Notes: generated by a model not told the origin, from the letters alone. A stretch of 18,059 bases of DNA from CAYZIB01 sp964478425 (GCA_964478425.1 CAYZIB010000021.1:1-18059), one strand, 5' to 3'. Positions 7,621 through 15,260 are shown, numbered from the stretch's first letter. Translations and numbers: made by a program.

Positions 7621-7809
7621 TTATCTTCTATAATAGATTGGGTATTGTGGTGGGTAATAATAAATTGGTTGACTATAATTTTGTTGTGGTTTATTTGTTC
7701 CAGCTAAAAAAGCAAAAGGACTAGCAACTAATGCTCCAGTTAAAAAAGGTAATAAAAATGGAGCACCTCGAAAGTCGTTATTGTAATTAGAATTTTGATA
7801 GTAAAACAT
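7621..7809 (-). CDS. Small Pro/Tyr-rich membrane protein, unknown function
   Basis: A 62-residue protein I do not recognise by name. The N-terminus is Tyr/Asn-rich (MFYYQNSNYNNDFRG). One hydrophobic, Gly/Ala-containing segment (about residues 16-41, GAPFLLPFLTGALVASPFAF) could span the membrane once, and the tail is rich in Pro and Tyr (YYYPPQYPIYYRR). Small proteins of this style occur in Firmicutes, some linked to spores or the cell surface; that link is not shown here. The ribosome binding site GGAGGTGAT (plus-strand 7813-7821) is a perfect 9-nt complement of the 16S rRNA tail, 7 nt from the ATG, which strongly supports a real, highly translated gene. It lies 46 nt downstream of the carboxypeptidase gene and probably shares its transcript. 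Confidence 0.75.
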   Translation of the reverse strand: MFYYQNSNYNNDFRGAPFLLPFLTGALVASPFAFLAGTNKPQQNYSQPIYYYPPQYPIYYRR

Positions 7810-7812
7810 AAA

Positions 7813-7840
7813 ATCACCTCCATTTTAATTTATGAAGGTG
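7813..7840 (-). promoter_or_regulatory. Hairpin covering the ribosome binding site of the 62-residue gene
   Basis: In the minus-strand RNA, CACCUUCAU (plus 7840-7832) can pair with AUGGAGGUG (plus 7823-7815) as nine continuous pairs, one a G-U wobble, around an 8-nt loop. The 3' arm contains the GGAGGTG ribosome binding site. The same fold in the opposite RNA has a C-A mismatch, so it is specific to this transcript. It could gate translation. The four U residues after it make a weak terminator an alternative. Confidence 0.6.
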
Positions 7841-7855
7841 CTTTAAAATAAGAAA

Positions 7856-8470
7856 CTACATTAGCCCTTTAGTTATATAATATTCTTCTAAACACCAATT
7901 ATTTTTTTTAATTTCTGTAGCAACCTTTTTACCAACATATCTTATATGCCATGGTTCAAAAGGATATTTAGTTATATCTTCTTTTTCTTTAGGATATCTT
8001 AAAATAAATCCAAATTTATGCATATTATTAATTAAATACTTATATTCATTATAGGTTGCTAATGCTTCTATCAACCCAACATCTAAAAGAGTTATATCTA
8101 ATGCAAGACCTGTTTGATGTTCACTTTTGCCTGGTTTTGCTTGGTAAATTGGATCTTGATAGATGTATTTTTGATATAAGTAACTTCTATATCCAGAATA
8201 ACAAATAAAATATATATTTTTTGATTTTAAATAATTATCTAATTTTAAATAATTTTCATATACTTCTTTTTTAATAAAAATTTCTTTTGATGTCTTACAT
8301 TCATTCATTAAAACTAAATCATTAGGTTCGTAATTTTTATCTAAAGTATATGTTTTATTTACTAAACAAATATTAGTATTTAAGTTTAATGCTTTTTTAT
8401 TTGTTGATTTAACTTTATTGGTTGTAAGACAAATAAAGATAAAAATTAAAACGAGTATAATTTTTTTCAA
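7856..8470 (-). CDS. VanY/M15-family D,D-carboxypeptidase, secreted or membrane-anchored
   Basis: Zinc peptidase of family M15B (VanY/DdcY type) that trims the terminal D-Ala from peptidoglycan stem peptides. Residues 1-22 form a basic plus hydrophobic export signal or membrane anchor. Zinc ligands and catalytic residues are all present: H118 and D125 in SEHQTGLALDIT, and E172 and H175 in EPWHIRYVG; SGYRS lies at 92-96. At 204 residues it is a compact but complete domain. The start is TTG, preceded by GGTGAT about 5 nt upstream; no better start was seen. It is transcribed divergently from polA. Its presence implies that the cell makes, or meets, peptidoglycan. It could instead be an L,D/D,D-peptidase of different specificity within M15. 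Confidence 0.9.
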   Translation of the reverse strand: MKKIILVLIFIFICLTTNKVKSTNKKALNLNTNICLVNKTYTLDKNYEPNDLVLMNECKTSKEIFIKKEVYENYLKLDNYLKSKNIYFICYSGYRSYLYQKYIYQDPIYQAKPGKSEHQTGLALDITLLDVGLIEALATYNEYKYLINNMHKFGFILRYPKEKEDITKYPFEPWHIRYVGKKVATEIKKNNWCLEEYYITKGLM

Positions 8471-8510
8471 ATTATCACCAATTAATTTTATGGTATTAGT
8501 TTAGTTTATA

Positions 8511-8519
8511 TGATAAAAT
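8511..8519 (+). promoter_or_regulatory. Possible polA extended -10 promoter
   Basis: TGATAAAAT (8511-8519) fits an extended -10 (TGnTAAAAT), with no good -35 box upstream. It lies in the 71-bp divergent gap between the carboxypeptidase gene and polA. I found no convincing promoter for the minus strand in the same gap. Confidence 0.4.
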
Positions 8520-8541
8520 AATATATAAAGGATGTGTATTT

Positions 8542-11154
8542 ATGAATAAAATAGTTTTACTTGATGGTAACTCTTTAATGTATAGAGCATTTTATGCAAC
8601 AGCAACAAAAAATCAATTAATGCAAAATTCAAAAGGACAATATACAAATTGTGTTTATGCATTACAAATGATGGTTGAAAAAATTTTAAATCAAGATTTT
8701 ACACATATACTAGTAGCTTTTGATAAGGGTAAAAAGACTTTTAGACATGATTTATATAGTGAATATAAGGGTGGTAGAAAACCAATGCCTGAGGAGTTGA
8801 AAGAACAAATTCCTCTTGTTTATGAGTATTTTGATTGTTTAAATATTAAAAGATATTTTTTAGATTTATATGAAGCAGATGATATTATTGGTACTATTAG
8901 TAATATAGCTAAAAACAATGATTTTGAAGTTAGTATTTATTCATCTGATAAGGATTTATTACAACTTATTAATTCCAATGTTAAAGTTAATTTATTAAAA
9001 AAAGGAATGACTGAAATTAAATCGTATGATGAAGATAAATTAAAAGAAGAATTTAATTTAAAACCTAGTCAAATTATTGATTTAAAGGCATTAATGGGTG
9101 ATTCATCTGATAATATTAAGGGGATTAAAGGAATTGGTGAAAAAACAGCTGTTAAACTAATTAATACTTATAATGATTTAGAAGGCATAATTTTGCATGT
9201 TGATGAATTAAAAGGTAAGGTCCATGATTTAATAAGTGATAATATTGATGAAGCTTTAAAATGTAAAAAGATTGTTACGATCAATCAAAATAGTCCTGTT
9301 GAATTAACATTAGATGATCTTAAATATAATGGACAAAATGAAAAATTATTAAAAGAGTTTTATGAAAAATTAGAGTTTCATTCATTAATAAAAAAGACAA
9401 ATTGGAATGTAAAAGAAAATATTAATTTTTTTTATAAAGAAATTATGGATGTTTTTGAATTACAAGAAGTATTAGAAAAATATGAAAACAAAGAAATAGG
9501 TATTCATATTGAAGTTGCAAAAGAAAATTATCATAAATCAAATATTTTAGGAATTGGATTATCTGATGGGACTGATAGTTATTTTATTGGTGAAGATTTG
9601 ATTAATCAATCGATTTTTCTTGAGTTATTTTTAAATAATGAAAACACTAAAAAAATTGTATATGATGCAAAAAAAACTTATGTATCATTAAAAAAATATA
9701 ATATCGATATTAAAGGAATAAGTTTTGATACATTACTTGCAATATATTTAATTAATCCAGATATAACTACAAAGCAAGATTATAAAATAATAGTAAGTAA
9801 TTTTATTGAATGTAATATGGAATATGATTCTTTTATATATGATAAAAAACAAATAAATGCTGATTATAAAAAACATATAGCAATCAAATCTTATTATAAT
9901 TATAAATTAAAAAATATATTAGAGGAATTAATAAATAAAAATGATCAAAGTTATTTATATTATGAAATAGAATTACCTTTAAGTTATGTATTAGCTAAAA
10001 TGGAATTAAATGGTCTTAAAGTTGATTTTAATGAATTAAATAAACAAAAAGAAGAATTGAATTCTAGAATTAGTGTTTTACAAGAAAAAATATATGAACT
10101 TGCAGGAGAAAAATTTAATATTTCAAGTCCTAAACAGTTAGCGGATATATTATTTAATAAATTAAATTTACCTAAAGGTAAAACAAATAAAACAGGTAAT
10201 TCAACAGATATTAATGTCTTAAATGAATTAGTCGATAAACATGAGATAATTAAATATTTAATTGAATATAGAACTATTACTAAATTATATAATACATATA
10301 TTATTGGTATTGAAAATGCTTGTTTTAGTGATGGAAAAGTGCATTCGATATATCAACAAACTTTAACTCAAACAGGGAGATTAAGTTCTAATGAACCTAA
10401 TTTACAAAATATTCCAATAAGAACAGAAGAAGGACATAAAATAAGAAAAATTTTTATTCCTGAGTATGATTATATTTTATCTTCTGATTATTCACAAATT
10501 GAGTTAAGAGTTTTAGCGGATATTGCTAATGTAAAAAGTTTTATTGATGCATTTAATAATAATATTGATATACATGAAAAAACAGCAATGGATATTTTTA
10601 ATAAAAAAGAAGTATCAAAAGAAGAAAGAAATCAAGCAAAAACTGTTAATTTTGGAATAATATATGGAATGAGTTCTTATGGTTTACAAAAAGATTTGAA
10701 TATAACAAATAAAGAGGCTAAAAATTTTATTGAATCATATTTTTTAAATTATCCAGAAATTAAAGAATATATGGATAATATAGTTTTAAAAGCTACAAAT
10801 GATTCATATGTTGAAACTAAATTTAAAAGAAGAAGATATATTAAAGAATTAAATAATTCAAATTATATGGTTAAAGAATTTGGAAAAAGACTTGCAATGA
10901 ATACGCCTATTCAAGGTTATGCTGCAGACATTTTAAAAAAGGCATTAGTGGATATAGATAAAGAATTAGAAAAAAGAAAATTAAAATCAAAGTTAATAAA
11001 TACTGTCCATGATGAAGTTATTTTAGATTGTTTAAAAGAAGAATTAGAAGAAGTGAGTAGTATTGTCATTGATAAAATGGAAAATTGTGTGAAATTAAAA
11101 GTTAAATTAAAGGTTTCTAAAGATATAGGAACTAATTGGTATGAAACAAAATAG
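8542..11154 (+). CDS. polA: DNA polymerase I
   Basis: Repair and Okazaki-fragment polymerase. Residues 1 to about 290 are the 5' nuclease (FEN) domain: DGNSLMYRAFYA, the FDKGKKTFRH clamp, EADDIIG, SSDKDLLQL and GDSSDNIKGIKGIGEKTA. The central 300-460 region has the 3'-5' exonuclease fold position, but the DxE metal-binding motif is absent (IHIEVAKEN in its place), so proofreading is almost certainly lost, as in B. subtilis and Taq. The polymerase domain has motif A DYSQIELR (D649), motif B RNQAKTVNFGIIYG (R696, K700, F704) and motif C VHDE (D824). The 870 residues are full length. AAAGGATG precedes the ATG. mutM follows 10 nt after the TAG stop. Confidence 0.97.
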   Translation: MNKIVLLDGNSLMYRAFYATATKNQLMQNSKGQYTNCVYALQMMVEKILNQDFTHILVAFDKGKKTFRHDLYSEYKGGRKPMPEELKEQIPLVYEYFDCLNIKRYFLDLYEADDIIGTISNIAKNNDFEVSIYSSDKDLLQLINSNVKVNLLKKGMTEIKSYDEDKLKEEFNLKPSQIIDLKALMGDSSDNIKGIKGIGEKTAVKLINTYNDLEGIILHVDELKGKVHDLISDNIDEALKCKKIVTINQNSPVELTLDDLKYNGQNEKLLKEFYEKLEFHSLIKKTNWNVKENINFFYKEIMDVFELQEVLEKYENKEIGIHIEVAKENYHKSNILGIGLSDGTDSYFIGEDLINQSIFLELFLNNENTKKIVYDAKKTYVSLKKYNIDIKGISFDTLLAIYLINPDITTKQDYKIIVSNFIECNMEYDSFIYDKKQINADYKKHIAIKSYYNYKLKNILEELINKNDQSYLYYEIELPLSYVLAKMELNGLKVDFNELNKQKEELNSRISVLQEKIYELAGEKFNISSPKQLADILFNKLNLPKGKTNKTGNSTDINVLNELVDKHEIIKYLIEYRTITKLYNTYIIGIENACFSDGKVHSIYQQTLTQTGRLSSNEPNLQNIPIRTEEGHKIRKIFIPEYDYILSSDYSQIELRVLADIANVKSFIDAFNNNIDIHEKTAMDIFNKKEVSKEERNQAKTVNFGIIYGMSSYGLQKDLNITNKEAKNFIESYFLNYPEIKEYMDNIVLKATNDSYVETKFKRRRYIKELNNSNYMVKEFGKRLAMNTPIQGYAADILKKALVDIDKELEKRKLKSKLINTVHDEVILDCLKEELEEVSSIVIDKMENCVKLKVKLKVSKDIGTNWYETK

Positions 11155-11164
11155 AGGTGATTAA

Positions 11165-11983
11165 ATGCCAGAATTACCGGAAGTTAGAACTGTGAAAAGT
11201 GGTTTAGAAAAAATTATTTTAAATAAAAAAATTATAAATATTGATGTTTTTTATGAAAATATTTTATATGATATTAGTGCAGATGATTTTAAAAATCGAT
11301 TAATTAATAAAACTTTTTTAAAAATAAATACTTTTGGGAAATTTTTGATATTTGAACTTGATGATCTATATTTAATAAGTCATTTAAGAATGGAAGGTAA
11401 ATATTATTTTTATAACCAAGATAAAGTGGTTGAAAAACATGAACATATAAAATTTTATTTTCTAGATGGTTCTATTTTAATTTATCATGATGTAAGAAAA
11501 TTTGGGAAAATGTATGTAAAAAACAAAAATGAATTATATAATACTTATCCATTAAATAAACTTGCTTTAGAACCATTTATGATTGATTTAAATGTATTAT
11601 TAAAAAATATTAATAGTAAAAAAAATCTGCCAATAAAACAAATTTTATTAGATCAATCTGTTATAGCTGGTATAGGAAATATTTATGCAGATGAAATATT
11701 ATATGCTTCTAAGATAAATCCTTTAAAAAAAGGATCATTTATAAGTTATGATGAAGCAGTATTAATAAAAGAAAATAGTATTAAAATTTTAAATAAAGCA
11801 ATAAGTCTTGGTGGGACAAGTTTACATACATATAATAGTTTAGGAATTGATGGTTTATTTCAAAATGAATTATTATGTCATGGGAATAATGATAAGTGTT
11901 TAATATGTAATACAAAAATTAATAAAATTAAAATATCAGGAAGAACATCTTATTATTGCCCAGTTTGTCAAAAAGAAGTTTGA
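11165..11983 (+). CDS. mutM: Formamidopyrimidine-DNA glycosylase (Fpg/MutM)
   Basis: Base excision repair enzyme that removes 8-oxoguanine and formamidopyrimidines and cuts the strand. The N-terminus MPELPEVRTV supplies the catalytic Pro2 and Glu3; K59 (FGKFLIFEL) matches the conserved Lys57 of E. coli. The helix-2-turn-helix DQSVIAGIGNIYADEIL and the C-terminal zinc finger (C-x2-C...C-x2-C, with ISGRTSYYC) are complete. It is 272 residues, usual for the family. The ribosome binding site AGAGGTGAT overlaps the polA stop codon, keeping polA and mutM together as in B. subtilis. Its TGA stop lies inside a -35 TTGACA box for coaE. Confidence 0.96.
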   Translation: MPELPEVRTVKSGLEKIILNKKIINIDVFYENILYDISADDFKNRLINKTFLKINTFGKFLIFELDDLYLISHLRMEGKYYFYNQDKVVEKHEHIKFYFLDGSILIYHDVRKFGKMYVKNKNELYNTYPLNKLALEPFMIDLNVLLKNINSKKNLPIKQILLDQSVIAGIGNIYADEILYASKINPLKKGSFISYDEAVLIKENSIKILNKAISLGGTSLHTYNSLGIDGLFQNELLCHGNNDKCLICNTKINKIKISGRTSYYCPVCQKEV

Positions 11984-12007
11984 CAAAATAAATATTAATT
12001 GTATAAT
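11980..12007 (+). promoter_or_regulatory. Consensus promoter for coaE, overlapping the mutM stop
   Basis: TTGACA (11980-11985), a 16-nt spacer and TATAAT (12002-12007): both boxes perfect. The mutM stop TGA (11981-11983) is part of the -35 box. The expected start at about 12013-12015 lies inside the GAGGTGA ribosome binding site (12010-12016), only 5-7 nt before the coaE ATG. Confidence 0.75.
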
Positions 12008-12019
12008 TTGAGGTGAATT

Positions 12020-12592
12020 ATGAAGATTATTGGATTAACTGGTGGAATTGCTAGTGGTAAAAGTACAGTTTTAGATTTAATTAAAAAAAATTATAATGTT
12101 AATGTTTTTGATTGTGATAAAGAATCACATATGTTATTGGAAAACATTGATATTAAAAGAAAAATTGAAAAAGAATTTGGAAATTATGTTTTTGATAATG
12201 AAAAAATTTCTAGAAAAAAATTAGGAGAAATTGTTTTTAGTAATAAAAATAAACTTAAAAAATTAAATGATATAATTCATCCAGTAATTAAAGAAAAAAT
12301 CAAAAATTTAAATAAAACAACTATTGTAGATATTCCTTTATTATTTGAATGTGGATTTAGTGATTTATTTAATGAAATAGTTTTAGTTTATGTAAATTAT
12401 GATAATCAAATAAAAAGGCTTATTAAAAGAAATAATATTAGTAAAAAAGAAGCAGAAAATAAAATATCTTTACAAATTGATTTAGAAGAAAAAAGAAAAT
12501 ATGCAAATTATATAATAGATAATAATACTAATAATTTATTAGAATTAGAAATAGAAGTAAAAAAAGTATTTGATGAAATATTGGAGGTATAA
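12020..12592 (+). CDS. coaE: Dephospho-CoA kinase
   Basis: Last step of coenzyme A synthesis: phosphorylation of the 3'-hydroxyl of dephospho-CoA. The P-loop GLTGGIASGKST is at residues 5-16, DCDKESH follows in the position of the conserved D-A-D, then FGNYVFDNEKISRKKLGEIVF, the HPVI motif and VDIPLLFECGF, all typical of CoaE; a LID-like QIKRLIKRNN segment lies in the C-terminal third. It is 190 residues, of normal length. GAGGTGA (12010-12016) precedes the ATG, and the P-loop position fixes the start. It is third after polA and mutM, the Bacillus order, but with an extra promoter of its own. Confidence 0.95.
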   Translation: MKIIGLTGGIASGKSTVLDLIKKNYNVNVFDCDKESHMLLENIDIKRKIEKEFGNYVFDNEKISRKKLGEIVFSNKNKLKKLNDIIHPVIKEKIKNLNKTTIVDIPLLFECGFSDLFNEIVLVYVNYDNQIKRLIKRNNISKKEAENKISLQIDLEEKRKYANYIIDNNTNNLLELEIEVKKVFDEILEV

Positions 12593-12593
12593 A

Positions 12594-12932
12594 ATGAGCA
12601 TTTTACATACATCAGATAATCAAAAAAAAGAAGAATTTTTAACAAGATGGTATAAAACAAATATAATTGGAGCAAAAGAAGCTATTTTACAAATTGCTAA
12701 AAAACGAGGATATACTGTAAAAGATATTGTGGATGATTTTAATGAAGTATATTTAGTTAATTCTAAATTTGATTTAGTACTTACAATAACTCAAGAACAT
12801 CCAAGAAAAACTGCAATTGATTTATCAATTGAATCACATGGAATATTTGATTTTGGAAAAACAAAAAAAGAAGTGCGTGAATGGTATATGATGCTTGATA
12901 AAGAATTGGATTTTTTAGGGGTTAGATTATAA
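12594..12932 (+). CDS. Conserved-looking protein of unknown function in the primosome operon
   Basis: A 112-residue soluble protein that I do not recognise. The frame is open upstream into coaE, but GGAGG (12583-12587) points to the ATG at 12594, one nucleotide after the coaE stop. The N-terminal half looks helical (KKEEFLTRWYKTN, AKEAILQIAKKRGYTVKDIVDDF). A likely strand region follows (VYLVNSKFDLVLTIT, AIDLSIESHGIFDF), then a final helix with EVREWYMMLDKELDF. This suggests a small alpha-beta fold. There is no membrane segment, signal or cysteine cluster, so it is not the zinc-ribbon NrdR found near this position in other Firmicutes. Its strong ribosome binding site and tight spacing argue that it is real; the location suggests, but does not prove, a link to replication. 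Confidence 0.75.
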   Translation: MSILHTSDNQKKEEFLTRWYKTNIIGAKEAILQIAKKRGYTVKDIVDDFNEVYLVNSKFDLVLTITQEHPRKTAIDLSIESHGIFDFGKTKKEVREWYMMLDKELDFLGVRL

Positions 12933-12935
12933 AAA

Positions 12936-14090
12936 ATGAAAACAACTGACAGTATTATAGTTGCTACTTCTTCAGGATTATCAACTGATCATTATGATTC
13001 ATTATTTTTGCTTTACCAACCAATATTAAAAGATGGTATTTCAGTATATTTATCATTATTTAGTATTTTAAATAAACAAACAAGAACAAACGAAATTAAA
13101 TTACAATTTTTAATAGATATTTTAAATTGTAATTTAAAAGATTTTATTTTAAATAAAGATAAATTAGAAGCTGTTGGTTTAATTAAAACATATGAAAAAG
13201 ATAATAAATATATTATAGCTTTAAAATTACCTTTACTTGCTAAAGAGTTTTTTATAGATACTTTTTTTGGAGGATTATTAGAAAATGAAATTGGTGGAGA
13301 AAATGTAATAAGAATTAAAAAAATGCTACAAATTGAAGAGGTTAATAAAACTGGTTATAAAGATATTACTAAAAAATTCGATGAAGTATTTAAAGTTGAT
13401 TACAGTAATTTAAAAGATAGTAGTACTAATGGTTTTTATCCTAACAATAAGAAAAATAAGGGTGTAAGTATTAAAAATAATTTTGATATTGATTTTGTTT
13501 TAAAAGATTTTAAAGAATATTTACCTAGCGATATCTTCTTATTAAAGCAATTTAAAGATAATATTATAAAACAAGCTTTTTTATATGATATTAATGAAAA
13601 TAAAATGATTGAAATTTTAAGAAAAAATTTAAAAAATGAAGAAAAATTAGATAATGAATTATTAATAAATACAATAAAAAATGAATATGTAAAAAATAAT
13701 AAAAACAAAAGTATTGATTACTCATTAGAAATTAAAAATTTAGAAGATGCAAATATTAACGATATTTTTTCATTATTTTTAAAAAGAAATGCATTAATGT
13801 CTGAGATTGGTGTTATTAATAAATTAATAAATGAATATGGATTAGAAAATTCTTATATTAATTATATGCTTATTTATGTATTTAAAAAGAAAGATACATT
13901 ACCAAGTTTTAATTATTTAAAAAAGGTAATTGATGATTGGCATAATAAGGGATTATATAATACTAGAAGTTTAATACATTATTTAACTTCTAGTGAAAAT
14001 AATAATCATGAAGATAAAACAAAAACTACTAAAAAGAAAAAGAAATATGAAGATGCAGATTGGTTACAAAATGTAATTGATTCGATTTAA
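12936..14090 (+). CDS. dnaB: Replication initiation and membrane attachment protein, Bacillus DnaB type
   Basis: DnaD/DnaB-family protein that helps load the replicative helicase at the origin and in restart; it is not the E. coli DnaB helicase. The N-terminus has the family pattern LYQPILKDGISVYLSLFSI (about residues 27-45) of the DnaD-like winged helix domain, followed by a Lys/Asn-rich middle and a helical C-terminal domain with NYLKKVIDDWHNKGLYN, close to the YxxxIxxxW motif of DnaD/DnaB_2 domains. The end is a poly-Lys linker then EDADWLQNVIDSI. It starts 3 nt after the previous gene, with only a distant AGGGG. It is followed by dnaI, whose ribosome binding site overlaps its stop. The pairing with dnaI is strong support. 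Sequence similarity is weaker than for the neighbours. Confidence 0.85.
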   Translation: MKTTDSIIVATSSGLSTDHYDSLFLLYQPILKDGISVYLSLFSILNKQTRTNEIKLQFLIDILNCNLKDFILNKDKLEAVGLIKTYEKDNKYIIALKLPLLAKEFFIDTFFGGLLENEIGGENVIRIKKMLQIEEVNKTGYKDITKKFDEVFKVDYSNLKDSSTNGFYPNNKKNKGVSIKNNFDIDFVLKDFKEYLPSDIFLLKQFKDNIIKQAFLYDINENKMIEILRKNLKNEEKLDNELLINTIKNEYVKNNKNKSIDYSLEIKNLEDANINDIFSLFLKRNALMSEIGVINKLINEYGLENSYINYMLIYVFKKKDTLPSFNYLKKVIDDWHNKGLYNTRSLIHYLTSSENNNHEDKTKTTKKKKKYEDADWLQNVIDSI

Positions 14091-14101
14091 AGGAGCTAAT
14101 T

Positions 14102-14911
14102 ATGAAAACAATTTATGATTTAATTAAAAATAATCCTAATTTAAAAGATGTTAATTTTAGTGAAAAAGATGCCGTTAGTTTATATGTTTATTTAAAAGAT
14201 ATTGAAAAATGTAGTAATTGTTTAGGATTAGATGATTGTAAAATGCGTACTAAAGGATATATGTCAGTTTTAAATAAAAATTCATTAGAAGTTGATTATG
14301 CTCCTTGTAAATATTTAGTTAAATCTGGGAGATTAAACGACACTTATTTTGAGTCATCAATGTTACCTAAAAAGTTATGTAATGCTAGTATTGATAATTT
14401 TAAAATAAAAGAAAATAACGATATGTATAAAAATGCTTATTTATATAGTTTAAAATTTATTAGTAGTTTTAAAAATGGTAAAACAGATTTAAATGGAATT
14501 TTTTTAAGTGGAAGTTATTTTACAGGTAAATCTTATTTGCTTGCGTGTATTGCTAATGAACTTAAAAATAAACATGTAAAAACAAAATATTTAGCTTTTC
14601 CAGATTTTGTAAGAGATATTAAGTTTTCTATCGATAAAGGAGATTTTTCTTATAAAGTTGATGAAATAAAAAATGTTGATGTATTAATAATAGATGATTT
14701 TGGAATGGAAAATTTAACAGATTGGTTAAGAGATGAAGTTGTTGGTCCGGTGATTAATTATAGATATTTAAATGAATTACCTACATTATATGCTTCTAAT
14801 TTGGATTATAATCAGTTAATTGGACATTTTAGTTTAGGGAAAGATAATCATAAAGCGGCTAAAATTGTTTTAACAATTAAACAAAGCTGTGAATTTTTTA
14901 AATTTTCTTAA
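14102..14911 (+). CDS. dnaI: Primosomal helicase loader DnaI
   Basis: AAA+ ATPase that loads the replicative helicase onto DNA together with DnaB and DnaD. The N-terminal helicase-binding domain carries four cysteines, C37, C40, C46 and C69 (CSNCLGLDDC and PCKY), a plausible zinc site as in B. subtilis DnaI. The C-terminal AAA+ domain has Walker A GSYFTGKS (137-144) and Walker B VLIIDDFG (194-201). The C-terminus reads DNHKAAKIVLTIKQSCEFF; at the place where relatives usually have an Arg-rich ARIMERI-like helix, the arginines are gone. At 269 residues it is slightly short. AAAGGAG overlaps the dnaB stop. No terminator is evident before the secG promoter. Confidence 0.92.
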   Translation: MKTIYDLIKNNPNLKDVNFSEKDAVSLYVYLKDIEKCSNCLGLDDCKMRTKGYMSVLNKNSLEVDYAPCKYLVKSGRLNDTYFESSMLPKKLCNASIDNFKIKENNDMYKNAYLYSLKFISSFKNGKTDLNGIFLSGSYFTGKSYLLACIANELKNKHVKTKYLAFPDFVRDIKFSIDKGDFSYKVDEIKNVDVLIIDDFGMENLTDWLRDEVVGPVINYRYLNELPTLYASNLDYNQLIGHFSLGKDNHKAAKIVLTIKQSCEFFKFS

Positions 14912-14919
14912 AAAAGGTA

Positions 14920-14955
14920 TTGGAAAATATAGTGCTTTAAGATATAATATATAAT
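14920..14955 (+). promoter_or_regulatory. secG promoter with tandem -10 boxes
   Basis: TTGGAA (14920-14925), a 17-nt spacer and a perfect TATAAT (14943-14948). A second TATAAT (14950-14955) lies 7 nt further on. Either start leaves a leader of roughly 20-30 nt with GGAGG at 14972-14976. Confidence 0.65.
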
Positions 14956-14984
14956 GCGTATAAAATAATTTGGAGGGAAATACT

Positions 14985-15215
14985 ATGATTTGGATAGATT
15001 ATATAATATTAGTTCTTGCAGTTTTTTTGATAATTTTTGTTTTATTTCAAGAATCTAAAGATGATATAAATGATGCTTTTAGTGGTGAAAGATCAGAATT
15101 GTTTAAAAATGATAAGGTAAGAGGACCTGAGGTAATTATTAATAGAATTACTGTTTGTATGGTGCTTGTTATTATAACATTAATAATTGTGTCATTAGGA
15201 ATTGATAGATTTTAA
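14985..15215 (+). CDS. secG: Preprotein translocase subunit SecG
   Basis: Small accessory subunit of the SecYEG channel. The 76-residue protein has two membrane segments (about 4-24 and 52-72) joined by a polar loop with FQESKDDINDAFSG, ELF and KVRGPEVIINRIT, which follow the SecG pattern of a small-residue segment, a Leu-Phe pair and a basic stretch before the second helix. A frame from TTG at 14970 would read through the GGAGG ribosome binding site, so the ATG at 14985, 8 nt after it, is chosen. It lies upstream of rnr-smpB-ssrA, the Bacillus order, although the carboxylesterase usually found between them is missing. Confidence 0.9.
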   Translation: MIWIDYIILVLAVFLIIFVLFQESKDDINDAFSGERSELFKNDKVRGPEVIINRITVCMVLVIITLIIVSLGIDRF

Positions 15216-15218
15216 TTT

Positions 15219-15246
15219 AAAACTCGAATTATTTCGAGTTTTTTTT
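15219..15246 (+). terminator. Terminator or attenuator between secG and rnr
   Basis: A 10-bp stem, AAAACTCGAA (15219-15228) with TTCGAGTTTT (15233-15242), a TTAT loop and a T tract to 15246. The rnr ribosome binding site begins at the next bases (AAGAGGTGA, 15247-15255), so there is no room for another promoter between them. Confidence 0.85.
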
Positions 15247-15260
15247 AAGAGGTGATTTTT

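Noticed and set aside
9421..9900. Active 3'-5' proofreading domain in PolA
   Set aside because: The segment has the right position, but the metal-binding DxE motif is missing, as in B. subtilis PolA.
13436..13708. 90-codon minus-strand open frame inside dnaB
   Set aside because: Phe/Ser/Leu-rich shadow of the A-rich coding strand; no ribosome binding site and no family features.
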